Positions 15,810 to 23,764 of a stretch of 36,978 nucleotides of DNA are shown here, in pieces. The notes beneath the pieces are model-generated. The model worked only from the letters and a program-made list of their open reading frames with translations, ran no database searches and was not told the origin of the DNA. The stretch is from Pseudomonadota bacterium (GTDB taxonomy: Bacteria; Bdellovibrionota_B; Oligoflexia; Oligoflexales; CAIYRB01): positions 1 to 36,978 of the forward strand of contig JAPLFX010000204.1 in NCBI GenBank assembly GCA_026390445.1. Direction: 5' to 3'. Positions within the stretch are counted from its first letter, which is position 1; each line of letters opens with the position of its first letter. Position numbers and translations under genes: made by a program.

Positions 15810-17743
15810 TGCGGCGCATCTTTCAAGCCGAGCGGCGCATCGTCGAAAGCCGTTTTCTCTGGGCCAATTGCGCTTTTCTCTTGGTCACCAGCTTGCTGAT
15901 GATCCGCCTTTGGTATGTCCAGATCTACAAAGGAGAACAATACAAGCAGATCGCCGAAAACAACCGCATCCAGCCGATCGAGATTCCCGCCCCGCGCGGC
16001 CTCATCTTTGACCGCAATGGTCAGGTGGTGCTCGGCAACCGCCCCTACTTCGACTTGGTCTACATCCCGCAGTACGTGCATGACACCGAGATGACGTTCA
16101 AGATCCTCGGTCGACTGCTGCACCTGCCGGCAGCCACCTTCGAACATCGCCTGTGGCTGAGCCGCGGCCAGCCGAAGTACCTACCGGTGAACCTCAAACG
16201 CAATCTCTCGCTGCACGAGGTCGCGACCATCCAATCAAATAAAATATTTTTACCGGGCATCGATATCGCCGTCGCACCCAGGCGCGACTACAAAGCCGAA
16301 ACGCCGTCGCATATGGTCGGCTACCTCGGTGAAATCAGCAAAAGCGAGTTGCTTGCCAGCGGCTATAATCCAGCCGCCAACGCCAAGGAGGTGCAAGATC
16401 ACCCCTACCGCCCTGGCGACTTAGTCGGCAAACAGGGCCTTGAAGCCCGGTGGGAAAAGTATCTTCGTGGCAAGCGCGGCAACCGACTCATTCAAGTCGA
16501 CGCCTTCGGCAGGCAGGTCGATCAAACCGAAAAAACCGCACTGGAATTGCCTCTGGTCCCAGCAACACCAGGCGACGACCTATTGTTGACGATCGATTTG
16601 GACCTGCAACGCGCCGCCAAGGAAGCCTTTCGCGGCAAGAACGGCGCCGTGGTCGTCTTGAACCCGCAAAATGGCGAAGTCCTGGCGATGGTCAGCGAAC
16701 CTGGCTATGACCCAAACGTCTATCAAGGTGGGCTCAGCGAAGAAAAGTACCGGTCACTGGTCGCCAATCCATTTAAGCCCTTTCTCGACAAGACCACCGG
16801 CGGCGTCTATATGCCCGGCTCGACCTATAAGGCGGTCGTCGCCATCGCCGGCCTTGAAGAGGGTCTGATCGATGCCAATACCACGTTCTTCTGCCCGGGC
16901 CACTACACCCTCGGCGGCCAAACCTTCCGCTGCTGGGAGCACCGCGGCCACGGCACGGTCAATCTGCGCCGAGCCCTGATGAAGTCATGCGATGTCTTCT
17001 TTTACAACCTCGGCGTCGACCTCGGTGTCGATCGCATCGCCAAGTATGCGCAGATGCTTGGCCTGGGCCAAAAGACCGGCTTCCAACTAAACTTCGAGCA
17101 AGCCGGACTCATCCCGACCACGGCCTGGAAGAAGCTCACCTACCGCGTGCCATGGAGTACGGGTGAAACTCCTAGCGTCGCCATCGGCCAGGGTTATGAT
17201 GGCATGACCCCGTTGCAGCTGGCCAATTTGTTTGCCACCATCGGCAACGAGGGCCATGTCTGGCGCCCCTTCCTCGTCAAACGGGTCATCAACCAAAATG
17301 GCGAAACGACGCTGATGCAGGAGCCCGACCTGCTGCGCAGCACGGCACATATTAGTCCCAAGACCTTCCAACTGGTCAAGGAGGGGCTCTTGGCCGTGGT
17401 CATGGACAAAGAAGGTACCGGCAAGAAAGCCGATGTTCCCGGTCACACCGTCGCCGGTAAAACCGGCTCGGCTCAGGCCGTCAGCCTAAGCAAAAACATG
17501 GGCAAAAATCAAAAGGACGTCAGCATTAGCTGGCGCGAGCACGCACTGTTTGGCGCCTTCTCGCCGGTCGATAAGCCAGAGATTGCGGTCGCCGTCGTCA
17601 GCGAGCACGACACCGTCGGTGGCGGCGGTAAACAAGCCGCGCCGATCGCCGGACAGATCATCAAGGCTTACTGGGAGCTTAAAGAAAAGCGGGCTCAGGC
17701 CTTGGGACTTTCAGGTAAGAAGGCCGACGCCGTCGCCCGTTGA
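15809..17743 (+). CDS. mrdA: Penicillin-binding protein 2 (peptidoglycan transpeptidase)
   Basis: 644 residues. Cross-links peptidoglycan during cell elongation. N-terminal membrane anchor (about 20-38), PBP dimerisation region with APRGLIFDRNG, and transpeptidase domain with all three active-site motifs: STYK (Ser338, Lys341), SCD (393-395) and KTG (551-553, KTGSAQ). Length and motif spacing are normal for class B PBP2. Its start overlaps the mreD stop. rodA, usually next to mrdA, is not found; the next gene is a lipase-like lipoprotein 77 bases on. Confidence 0.95.
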   Translation: MRRIFQAERRIVESRFLWANCAFLLVTSLLMIRLWYVQIYKGEQYKQIAENNRIQPIEIPAPRGLIFDRNGQVVLGNRPYFDLVYIPQYVHDTEMTFKILGRLLHLPAATFEHRLWLSRGQPKYLPVNLKRNLSLHEVATIQSNKIFLPGIDIAVAPRRDYKAETPSHMVGYLGEISKSELLASGYNPAANAKEVQDHPYRPGDLVGKQGLEARWEKYLRGKRGNRLIQVDAFGRQVDQTEKTALELPLVPATPGDDLLLTIDLDLQRAAKEAFRGKNGAVVVLNPQNGEVLAMVSEPGYDPNVYQGGLSEEKYRSLVANPFKPFLDKTTGGVYMPGSTYKAVVAIAGLEEGLIDANTTFFCPGHYTLGGQTFRCWEHRGHGTVNLRRALMKSCDVFFYNLGVDLGVDRIAKYAQMLGLGQKTGFQLNFEQAGLIPTTAWKKLTYRVPWSTGETPSVAIGQGYDGMTPLQLANLFATIGNEGHVWRPFLVKRVINQNGETTLMQEPDLLRSTAHISPKTFQLVKEGLLAVVMDKEGTGKKADVPGHTVAGKTGSAQAVSLSKNMGKNQKDVSISWREHALFGAFSPVDKPEIAVAVVSEHDTVGGGGKQAAPIAGQIIKAYWELKEKRAQALGLSGKKADAVAR

Positions 17744-17820
17744 CACCCGTGAGAGTTTCGATCGACCGCAATAACTTGTAATATGATGACAGCTAAACCT
17801 ATCGAGATTTGGAGTGTCCC

Positions 17821-19305
17821 GTGCACAAGCTGATCGCCTTTTGCTCGCTGCTGCTAGCCAACTCCGCCTGCAAAACCACCTTTAGTGGCACACAGGAGAG
17901 CGAGCCGCTTGCCGCTTCGTCAGCGTTCTTACCTAGTCATCCGTGCTCCGACGCCGCGCAGACATTATATGGCCCGCCAGGAACGCTTCCAGAGAGCAAG
18001 GGCGCGATCATCAAATGCACGTTTGACGAGGAGGTCAGCGCCACCGACCTCGACGCTAGAGCCCGCGCCGTCGGCTACGAAGGCGCTGCGTTTACCAGCG
18101 GCGCACGCATCTACCGCATCCTCTACCGCACCGAGCGCCCGACTCAACCGCAACCCATCCCGGGCTATTCCGTCGCAACCGTCTATATCCCGACCACACC
18201 CCGCGCCGCCAAACTACCGGTGATCGCCGTCGGGCGCGGCAGTCGTGGTCAAGCAGCGGCCTGCCCCCCGTCGCTTAACTCTCCTGAAGCGGCTTCGGTG
18301 CAACCGGACTTCCTGGCCATGGCCTTGCCTTTGGTCGGTGGTGGCTACGCCGCGATCGCCCCAGACTCCGCTGGCTTTGCCAATTTTGGCGCTCAAGACA
18401 ATCCGCCTAGCGGCTACGCCGTGGCGGCTGATGTTGGCCGCAGCTTACTCGATGGTGGCAGAGCCCTGCGCCGGCTCTTACCTAGCGCCTTCACCAACGA
18501 CGTCGTCTTGGTCGGACACTCCCAAGGCGGTCACAGCGTACTGTCCTCCCTGGCCCTCGCCAGTAGCTACGGGGTCGACGGCAACATCGCCGCCGTCGTC
18601 ACCTATGCTCCGTTGTGGATCAACCAAGAGGCATTTGGCGCCGTCTTTGCCATCGCCCATCAATTTCCGATTGCGACCTCGCCGAATATTCCGAACGGCG
18701 CGACCGTCTGGTACCACTACACTGCGGGTTATCTCTATGACGGCCCAGAGCACGCCCTGGACCCCTTTAAGCCGGAGCTTCGCGACCAAATCAAGACCTT
18801 CGTCAACACCGCCTGCTGGACGCCAAAGCAGCCCCAGCTAGAGGCCATGGGAACGACTGTACGGGACCTTTTTACCACGGACTTTCAGTGGGCTGTCACG
18901 CCAAAGGCGGTCGCCGACATCATCCCCTGCATGGGCAACCACACCTGTCAGAAATGGGTCGCTCGTTACAAGTCCGAACGCCCGCATCTTGATGCTGCGG
19001 CTGCCAAAGTGCCTCTGCTGCTAGCCTACGGCACCCAGGACAAAGCCTTGGTACCTGTCCGGATGGCCTGTGCCATCGATCGCCTACGGCAGGACAAAGC
19101 CAATTTGAGTCTGTGCATTCAGCCAGGTGCGAGCCACGGTGGGATCGTCCGTCAGCGGGCCGCCTATGTCAACGACTGGATCGCCAGCCTCACGCTCGGT
19201 AGCCCACCACCGGAGGCCTGCCCCGGAAGCGACAAAGGCTTGGTCGACGATAGCGGTGCCCCAGTCGCTTGCACGCGGCTGCCCTCGAATCACGGCGATG
19301 ACTAA
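17821..19305 (+). CDS. Alpha/beta-hydrolase lipoprotein (secretory lipase-like)
   Basis: 494 residues. The GTG at 17821 is preceded by GGAG with a six-base gap and gives a short type II signal peptide ending ANSAC (Cys17), so the enzyme is probably attached to the outer membrane. The alpha/beta-hydrolase fold shows the nucleophile elbow GHSQGG (Ser234), a likely acid in GTQDKALVP (Asp407) and a His in GASHGG (His439). The overall pattern (YIPTTP...LPVIAVGRG; GGYAAIAPDSAGF) resembles secretory lipases and related esterases. The substrate is unknown. It stands in the position rodA often occupies, but nothing links it to cell-wall synthesis. Confidence 0.85.
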   Translation: MHKLIAFCSLLLANSACKTTFSGTQESEPLAASSAFLPSHPCSDAAQTLYGPPGTLPESKGAIIKCTFDEEVSATDLDARARAVGYEGAAFTSGARIYRILYRTERPTQPQPIPGYSVATVYIPTTPRAAKLPVIAVGRGSRGQAAACPPSLNSPEAASVQPDFLAMALPLVGGGYAAIAPDSAGFANFGAQDNPPSGYAVAADVGRSLLDGGRALRRLLPSAFTNDVVLVGHSQGGHSVLSSLALASSYGVDGNIAAVVTYAPLWINQEAFGAVFAIAHQFPIATSPNIPNGATVWYHYTAGYLYDGPEHALDPFKPELRDQIKTFVNTACWTPKQPQLEAMGTTVRDLFTTDFQWAVTPKAVADIIPCMGNHTCQKWVARYKSERPHLDAAAAKVPLLLAYGTQDKALVPVRMACAIDRLRQDKANLSLCIQPGASHGGIVRQRAAYVNDWIASLTLGSPPPEACPGSDKGLVDDSGAPVACTRLPSNHGDD

Positions 19306-19384
19306 TGGGATCAAGCCGTTGAAAAATCCTCATCGCTAAGCTATGCCAAAGGTCCTCAAGCCACTGTCAACGCAGGACCAAAGC

Positions 19385-20377
19385 ATGCCCAAGATCAAAG
19401 ACCTTCTTCGTGAACTAGCGACGCATCCATCTCCCACCGCGACTTCCGAACAGTCCTACCAAGGCTTGACCAAGGACCAGATCAGCGCCTTGGCTAGCCG
19501 CGGCTGCTCGACTTATACCGGCAAAGTGCGCGATGTCGTCGCCGTCGGCGACGAACTATTGATCGTTCATTCCGACCGCTTGACCGCCTTCGACAAACTG
19601 ATCGGCATGGTCCCATACAAGGGAACCATCCTCACGGCGATCTCTGAATTTTGGTTGGAAGAAGCCAAAAAGGTGGTCCCCACCCACCTGCTGAGCCGCC
19701 CGCATGAGCGCGTGCTGCGGACGCAAAAAGCCGTGCCGTTTAAGGTCGAAGTGATCGTTCGCGGCTACTTGGCTGGCAGCATGCTCCGGGCCTACACGGC
19801 TGGCGAGCGGCTGTTTTGCGGCGAAAAGCTGCCCGAAGGCCTCAAAGCCCACGACCGCCTACCGCGGCCGATCATCACGCCAACGACCAAGGCCGCCGCC
19901 TTTGAACACGACGAAAACACCTCACCAGCCGAGCTCATCGCCGCTGGCGTCGTCACCCAGGCCGAATGGAGCGACATCAGCCACTTGGCGCTGCGGCTTT
20001 TTGCCCATGGCCAGCAGGTCTTTGCCCGTGTTGGCTGGTTGCTCGTCGATACCAAATATGAGTTTGGGCGGACGAAAGATGGAACGATTACGGTGATCGA
20101 TGAGATTCACACTCCAGACTCCAGCCGCCTTTGGACCGCCGCGACTTATGCAGCCCGGGTTGCCAGCGGGGAAGGGCCTGAGATGCTGGATAAAGAGATC
20201 GTCCGGCGCTATTTGCTCGCCCAAGGATTTAAGGGCGAAGGGCCGGTGCCAGTCGTACCGGCAAAGACCTTGGTGGAGCTAGCTGAGGTCTACCTGCGCG
20301 TGGCTGAAACCCTCACCGGTCGCCCACTGACCAGTGAGGCCGGTAGTCAAGAGATTCCGATTCTGGATTTATGCTAA
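19385..20377 (+). CDS. purC: SAICAR synthase (phosphoribosylaminoimidazole-succinocarboxamide synthase)
   Basis: 330 residues. Purine biosynthesis: joins CAIR and aspartate with ATP to give SAICAR. Motifs: YTGKVRDVVAVGDELLIVHSDRLTAFD (nucleotide site), RGYLAGSMLRAY, TPTTKAA and LVDTKYEFG, then VIDEIHTPDSSRLW. The length is that of the ~300-residue type rather than the ~240-residue enzyme of enterobacteria. I choose ATG 19385 because AGGA lies seven bases upstream; an in-frame ATG at 19343 would add a non-conserved 14 residues. Its stop overlaps the stop of the convergent receiver gene by four bases. Confidence 0.93.
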   Translation: MPKIKDLLRELATHPSPTATSEQSYQGLTKDQISALASRGCSTYTGKVRDVVAVGDELLIVHSDRLTAFDKLIGMVPYKGTILTAISEFWLEEAKKVVPTHLLSRPHERVLRTQKAVPFKVEVIVRGYLAGSMLRAYTAGERLFCGEKLPEGLKAHDRLPRPIITPTTKAAAFEHDENTSPAELIAAGVVTQAEWSDISHLALRLFAHGQQVFARVGWLLVDTKYEFGRTKDGTITVIDEIHTPDSSRLWTAATYAARVASGEGPEMLDKEIVRRYLLAQGFKGEGPVPVVPAKTLVELAEVYLRVAETLTGRPLTSEAGSQEIPILDLC

Positions 20378-20772
20378 CAGACGCCGCTGATCAGTCGACT
20401 GATGTGGTCGATCAGCCCAGCCCAATCGCCGTCCTTGGCCATAAATCCATCAAAACCCTGCGCCATCCCCGTGGCCTGGATGCTCGGCTCCGAGTGCCCG
20501 GTCAAGGCCAGCACCAGGCCACGATAGCCATCCTGGCGCAGCATAGCCACTCCAGCCAAGCCACCGATGTCAGGCATCTCTAAGTCCATCAAGACGGCAT
20601 CGTAGCTTTGCTGCCGCGTCAATTCCATGCCGGCGAGCACCCCGGATGCGGTGTCCACCTGGGCGCCCTCATGCTGCAGGACGCGAGCATAGATCACGCT
20701 GATATCCGGCGAATCGTCGACGACCAAGATGCGTTTACCGACCAAACACTGGCCACGACTAAGTTGACTCAT
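20374..20772 (-). CDS. CheY-like single-domain response regulator
   Basis: 132 residues, receiver domain only. All active-site residues are present: Asp19/Asp20 (VVDDS), phospho-acceptor Asp63 (VLMDLEMP), Thr91 (ALTGH) and Lys113 (MAKDG). It can therefore accept phosphate but has no output domain and must act by protein contact or within a phosphorelay. GAGGAG precedes the ATG. It ends against purC with overlapping stops and is divergent from the NtrC-type activator, with a long inverted repeat between them. Confidence 0.9.
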   Translation of the reverse strand: MSQLSRGQCLVGKRILVVDDSPDISVIYARVLQHEGAQVDTASGVLAGMELTRQQSYDAVLMDLEMPDIGGLAGVAMLRQDGYRGLVLALTGHSEPSIQATGMAQGFDGFMAKDGDWAGLIDHISRLISGVC

Positions 20773-20839
20773 GGCGGAAGCTCCTCATAGCACTAACCCA
20801 AAGGCAGCAAAATCTGCAGGATACATGCCAAATGGGGCT

Positions 20840-20952
20840 TTGCTGCATAAACCCTGCCCTCTTGCCTTCCCGTCCTCCCAGTTTTGGGGCAGCGGCTTTT
20901 TTCCGCGCAACTGGGAGGACGGGAAGGCAAGAGGGCAGGATTTATGCAACAA
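20840..20952. repeat. 113-bp near-perfect inverted repeat
   Basis: Left arm 20840-20883 and right arm 20909-20952: 44 base pairs with two mismatches (20843/20949 and 20852/20940). The 25-base loop can itself form a small stem (GCGG 20892-20895 with CCGC 20903-20906 around a T-rich loop). It lies in the 380-base gap between two divergently transcribed genes, so it is not a terminator for either. Possibilities: a miniature mobile element, a structured RNA, or a large operator. I see no second copy in the window. The small ORFs read on both strands here come from the repeat. The rest of the 20773-21152 gap shows nothing recognisable. Confidence 0.9.
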
Positions 20953-21152
20953 GTCCACCAAATGGTAGCACCATGACGCCATATCAAGCGCACCGAGGCA
21001 CCTAAACCTAAGGCCCTGGGTATCGCCTTTTGCCTAGAGTTCGTCAAATAACTTCGCAAGCTACCGATTTTTGCCGACATCGCCGCCCGACACGGTTAGG
21101 ATGCGGCACATAGATTTTGCTCCGGTCCGTTAGAAAAAAGGCTTTTGACGCT

Positions 21153-22538
21153 ATGGCGGGAAGTAAATACCTAGGCCGCATTCTTTTAGTCGATGACGAC
21201 GAGTCGATTACGCGCTTTTACGAGACTTTTCTGACAGCTGCGGGATTCATCGCCCATTCTTGCCACGATTTGAAAACCGCTAAAGATCTCCTGACTCAAT
21301 ACTACTTCGATGCGGTCCTGCTCGATCTGCATTTAGGCGACGAAGAGGGCATTGGTGGCCTGCCATTCGTGCTTAAAGTCACGCCCTCGACAAAGGTGTT
21401 CATCCTCACCTCGCATGGTTCGATTGAGAAGGCCGTCGAGTGCATGCGCCGCGGTGCGACGAGCTTCTTCACCAAAGGCACGGAGCCCGAAAAAATCCTT
21501 GCCGAGATCACCGCGCACTTAAAGCCCGCAGCGAAAGGCCCGCTTCTCGATCCCGAGACGCGCAAAACCATCGGCCTGGTTGGCGACAGCCCAGCGATCA
21601 AAGAGATGCTGGCGATGATCGATAAGATCCGCAATGTCGACTCGACAGTCTTGATCTTGGGCGAATCCGGGACAGGTAAAGAGGTCGTTGCGCGCGCCAT
21701 TCACCAGACCTCACCGCGCGCCGCGGAACCATTCAATGCGATCAACTGTGGCGCCATTCCCGAGCAGCTCTTAGAGTCCGAGCTGTTTGGCCACAAACGC
21801 GGCAGCTTTACCGATGCCAAGACCGACCGCAAAGGGATTTTTGAAGTCTGCACCAACGGCACCCTGTTGCTCGATGAGATCGGTGATATGCCGCTGGCCC
21901 TGCAGACTAAACTGCTGCGCGTACTCCAGGAGCGGCAGGTCACGCCGATCGGCTCGAGCATGCCGCTCACGATCAACACTCGAGTCATCGCCGCGACCCA
22001 CCGCGATATCCTCGACGAAGCAAAAAGTAAGCGCTTTCGCGAAGATCTCTATTATCGCCTGTCGGTGGTCGTCATCCGAATCCCGCCGCTGCGCCACCGC
22101 ACCGAGGATATCCCGGCTCTGACCACCCACTTCCTGCGCCAGTTCAATCAGCGCTTTGCCAAGAATGTGCGTCCGCCGAGTGCTTCGGTGATGGCGCGGA
22201 TGATGGCCTACGACTGGCCTGGGAACGTTCGTGAGCTACAAAATGCCTTGGAGCGAGCGGTCGTGCTGTCGAATGACGATGAGCTAAGCGTCAGCGACAT
22301 CTTCCAGCACCTGAATCTGCGCGCAGGTACGGCTACATCGGACGAAACGATCAGTCGCGCCGTGTTCGCGATGCCGCTCACGGAGGCCAAGCAGTGCTTC
22401 GAAAAGAGCTATCTCGAACACCTGCTCACCATTAGTGGCGGCAATATCTCCGAGGCCGCGCGGATCTCCGGGCGCTACCGTGCCGATATCTACCGCCTTA
22501 TGCATCGCTATGGCTTTGATAAAGGGAGCTTTCGGTGA
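21153..22538 (+). CDS. NtrC-type sigma-54-dependent response regulator
   Basis: 461 residues. Receiver domain (1-125) with acidic DDD near 14-16, phospho-Asp58, Thr86 and Lys108. The AAA+ domain has Walker A GESGTGKE (170-177), the sigma-54 contact loop as GSFTDA (217-222, instead of GAFTGA), Walker B LLLDE (238-242) and RFREDLYYRL with the arginine finger. A Fis-type HTH follows (GGNISEAARISGRYRADIYR). When phosphorylated it should open sigma-54 promoters from an upstream site. I choose ATG 21153; an upstream TTG at 21117 lacks a good ribosome site. Its stop overlaps the start of the HPt-like gene. Likely targets are the two sigma-54 promoters at 23223 and 24826 (inference from proximity). 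Confidence 0.93.
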   Translation: MAGSKYLGRILLVDDDESITRFYETFLTAAGFIAHSCHDLKTAKDLLTQYYFDAVLLDLHLGDEEGIGGLPFVLKVTPSTKVFILTSHGSIEKAVECMRRGATSFFTKGTEPEKILAEITAHLKPAAKGPLLDPETRKTIGLVGDSPAIKEMLAMIDKIRNVDSTVLILGESGTGKEVVARAIHQTSPRAAEPFNAINCGAIPEQLLESELFGHKRGSFTDAKTDRKGIFEVCTNGTLLLDEIGDMPLALQTKLLRVLQERQVTPIGSSMPLTINTRVIAATHRDILDEAKSKRFREDLYYRLSVVVIRIPPLRHRTEDIPALTTHFLRQFNQRFAKNVRPPSASVMARMMAYDWPGNVRELQNALERAVVLSNDDELSVSDIFQHLNLRAGTATSDETISRAVFAMPLTEAKQCFEKSYLEHLLTISGGNISEAARISGRYRADIYRLMHRYGFDKGSFR

Positions 22539-22846
22539 GCGGGGGAGCTGACTCGCTGGAGACGACAAGATCCAGGTATGCCTCACATGACCTGCTGGGG
22601 CCGCTCGTCGAGTCCTACATCCAAGGTTTACCGACGGCGTTGGGAGCCTTGGAACAAGCCGTACGGGCCGGCGAAGATCGCCAAATCTTGCGCCTGAGCC
22701 ACCGACTTAGCGGCGATGCGGCAACCTATGGCTTTGCTGCTTTGGCTGACTTGGCGCGCGAGGTGGAGCTGGCCAAGCCGCAGGATCGCGGCGACGCCAT
22801 GCGCCAGCTCAAGGACCTCAGCCGCAGGATTTGTCGCTCTCTGTAA
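22535..22846 (+). CDS. HPt-like protein lacking the conserved lysine
   Basis: 103 residues, all helical. LSHRLSGDAATYGF matches the HPt phosphotransfer motif (H-x-L-K-G-x-A-x-x-x-G), with His56 present but Ser59 in place of the conserved Lys. The Lys is important but not strictly required in all HPt proteins, so it may be active, weak or purely a binding partner. The GTG start overlaps the stop of the NtrC-type gene (GTGA), so the two are co-translated and probably work together. A canonical HPt is encoded nearby at 24207-24545. Confidence 0.75.
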   Translation: MSGGADSLETTRSRYASHDLLGPLVESYIQGLPTALGALEQAVRAGEDRQILRLSHRLSGDAATYGFAALADLAREVELAKPQDRGDAMRQLKDLSRRICRSL

Positions 22847-22990
22847 CCATCGCCGCGTTCCCTGCAGCAACCTCTGCATCTGCACCCACAGGATGGCACA
22901 AAGGAACGCAGCGACAGCTGCAGCGACGCTATAGCTGAGCCCTGTTACGACTCCTAAACCAAAGTCATGCCACACTGAGATTTCTTGCAT
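22628..22990 (-). CDS. Possible small membrane protein, antisense overlap with HPt-like gene
   Basis: About 120 residues. The N-terminal part lies outside the HPt gene and looks protein-like: MQEISVWHDFGLGVVTGLSY, a hydrophobic helix (AAAVAAFLCAILWV) and a basic segment (QRLLQGTRRWLQR). AGGAG stands eight bases before the ATG at 22990 (two more in-frame ATG codons directly precede it). The C-terminal 70 residues are antisense to the HPt-like gene, which is unusual for a real gene and lowers confidence. Confidence 0.35.
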   Translation of the reverse strand: MQEISVWHDFGLGVVTGLSYSVAAAVAAFLCAILWVQMQRLLQGTRRWLQRATNPAAEVLELAHGVAAILRLGQLHLARQVSQSSKAIGCRIAAKSVAQAQDLAIFAGPYGLFQGSQRRR

Positions 22991-23149
22991 CATCATGTCT
23001 CCTGCAGCAAAACAAACTGATACGGTCGCTGCTGCGTGGTTGATTTGGTGCGCCCACTAGATTGTGAGACTATGAGAAGCTTCTGCAATTCTTATGCCCG
23101 GCTCATATAGTCGTTTTTGGGTTGCTGCAGTGGACTTTAAACACGACAC

Positions 23150-23169
23150 CTGTAGCGCGCTCACTACAG
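23150..23169 (+). promoter_or_regulatory. Shared palindrome, candidate activator-binding site
   Basis: CTGTAG-N8-CTACAG with perfect six-base arms, about 65 bases upstream of the sigma-54 -24 box at 23223. The same arms and spacing recur at 24724-24743 before the second sigma-54 promoter; nine consecutive left-side bases (CCTGTAGCG) are identical in both. Confidence 0.55.
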
Positions 23170-23176
23170 TTTCTTT

Positions 23177-23194
23177 TTCGGCCGAACGGCCGAA
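23177..23194 (+). promoter_or_regulatory. 18-bp palindrome upstream of sigma-54 promoter
   Basis: TTCGGCCG-AA-CGGCCGAA, perfect eight-base arms, centred about 38 bases before the -24 box. It may be an operator or a second activator site. It is not found at the other sigma-54 promoter in the window. Confidence 0.45.
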
Positions 23195-23222
23195 TCACGA
23201 CCAGCTGGTTCGCCCAGGATCT

Positions 23223-23238
23223 TGGAACGATTCTTGCT
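23223..23238 (+). promoter_or_regulatory. Sigma-54 promoter (-24/-12)
   Basis: TGGAAC-GATTC-TTGCT; the invariant GG and GC are exactly ten bases apart. It fits the consensus TGGCAC-N5-TTGC(A/T). The expected transcription start is about 23249, 34 bases before the receiver gene. The remainder of the 22847-23282 gap holds the two palindromes listed and part of the possible minus-strand gene. Confidence 0.75.
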
Positions 23239-23282
23239 GATAGGATAGTTATACATGCATCACTACAGGCAGCGAGGCCACT

Positions 23283-23741
23283 ATGAACTACTTAGCAAGC
23301 AACGCTAATGACCACTCGGCAGTCCATGCACAAGCGGCCTTAAGCTGCAAAAAGGGTGTGCTTTTGATCGATGATGATGAGTGGTTTCGCTCGCTTTTTC
23401 GCGTCATCTGCGAGGCCAAAGGAGTGCCGGTGACAACCTTTGCTTCACTTGCCGACATGCCTTCCTTTGCCTCACTGCGCGACTACGACGTCGTCATTCT
23501 CGACTACTACTTGGAGTCATTCAAAGGCTCGGAGATCGCAGAATACGTCGACGTCTTTTTTTCTCACCTGCCGGTCATCGTCATCAGCAGCTCGGACATC
23601 GCTGAACGGGAGCAGAAAGCATGGCCAACCTGCATCCGGCGTTTTATGAACAAGACCTCAGGTCCCCATGCCATCCTCGACTGCGCGCTTGGGCTCGTCA
23701 GCCAGGAGTGGCCCGTCGCCAAGGCAGCGAACCTGAATTAG
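23283..23741 (+). CDS. Single-domain receiver protein (first of tandem pair)
   Basis: 152 residues. After a ~24-residue leader comes a receiver fold: LLIDDDEW (acidic pocket 30-32), phospho-acceptor Asp74 (VILDYYLESFKG), Ser102-104 in place of the usual Thr/Ser, and Lys124 (FMNKTSGP). There is no output domain. It is clearly paralogous to the next gene: both share DY/FD-x-x-I-x-D-x-Y, G-(S/D)-E-(I/L)-AE-x-x-D, PVI and K-(T/S)-(S/A)-GP-x-x-IL. The ATG follows GAGG. It is transcribed from the sigma-54 promoter at 23223. Probable role: phosphate carrier or sink in the local phosphorelay. Confidence 0.88.
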   Translation: MNYLASNANDHSAVHAQAALSCKKGVLLIDDDEWFRSLFRVICEAKGVPVTTFASLADMPSFASLRDYDVVILDYYLESFKGSEIAEYVDVFFSHLPVIVISSSDIAEREQKAWPTCIRRFMNKTSGPHAILDCALGLVSQEWPVAKAANLN

Positions 23742-23764
23742 ACGATTCGCCGCGGGAGGTTTTG

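Noticed and set aside
20771-20982. Small ORFs on both strands
   Set aside because: Both are readings of the inverted repeat and mirror each other; no coding support.
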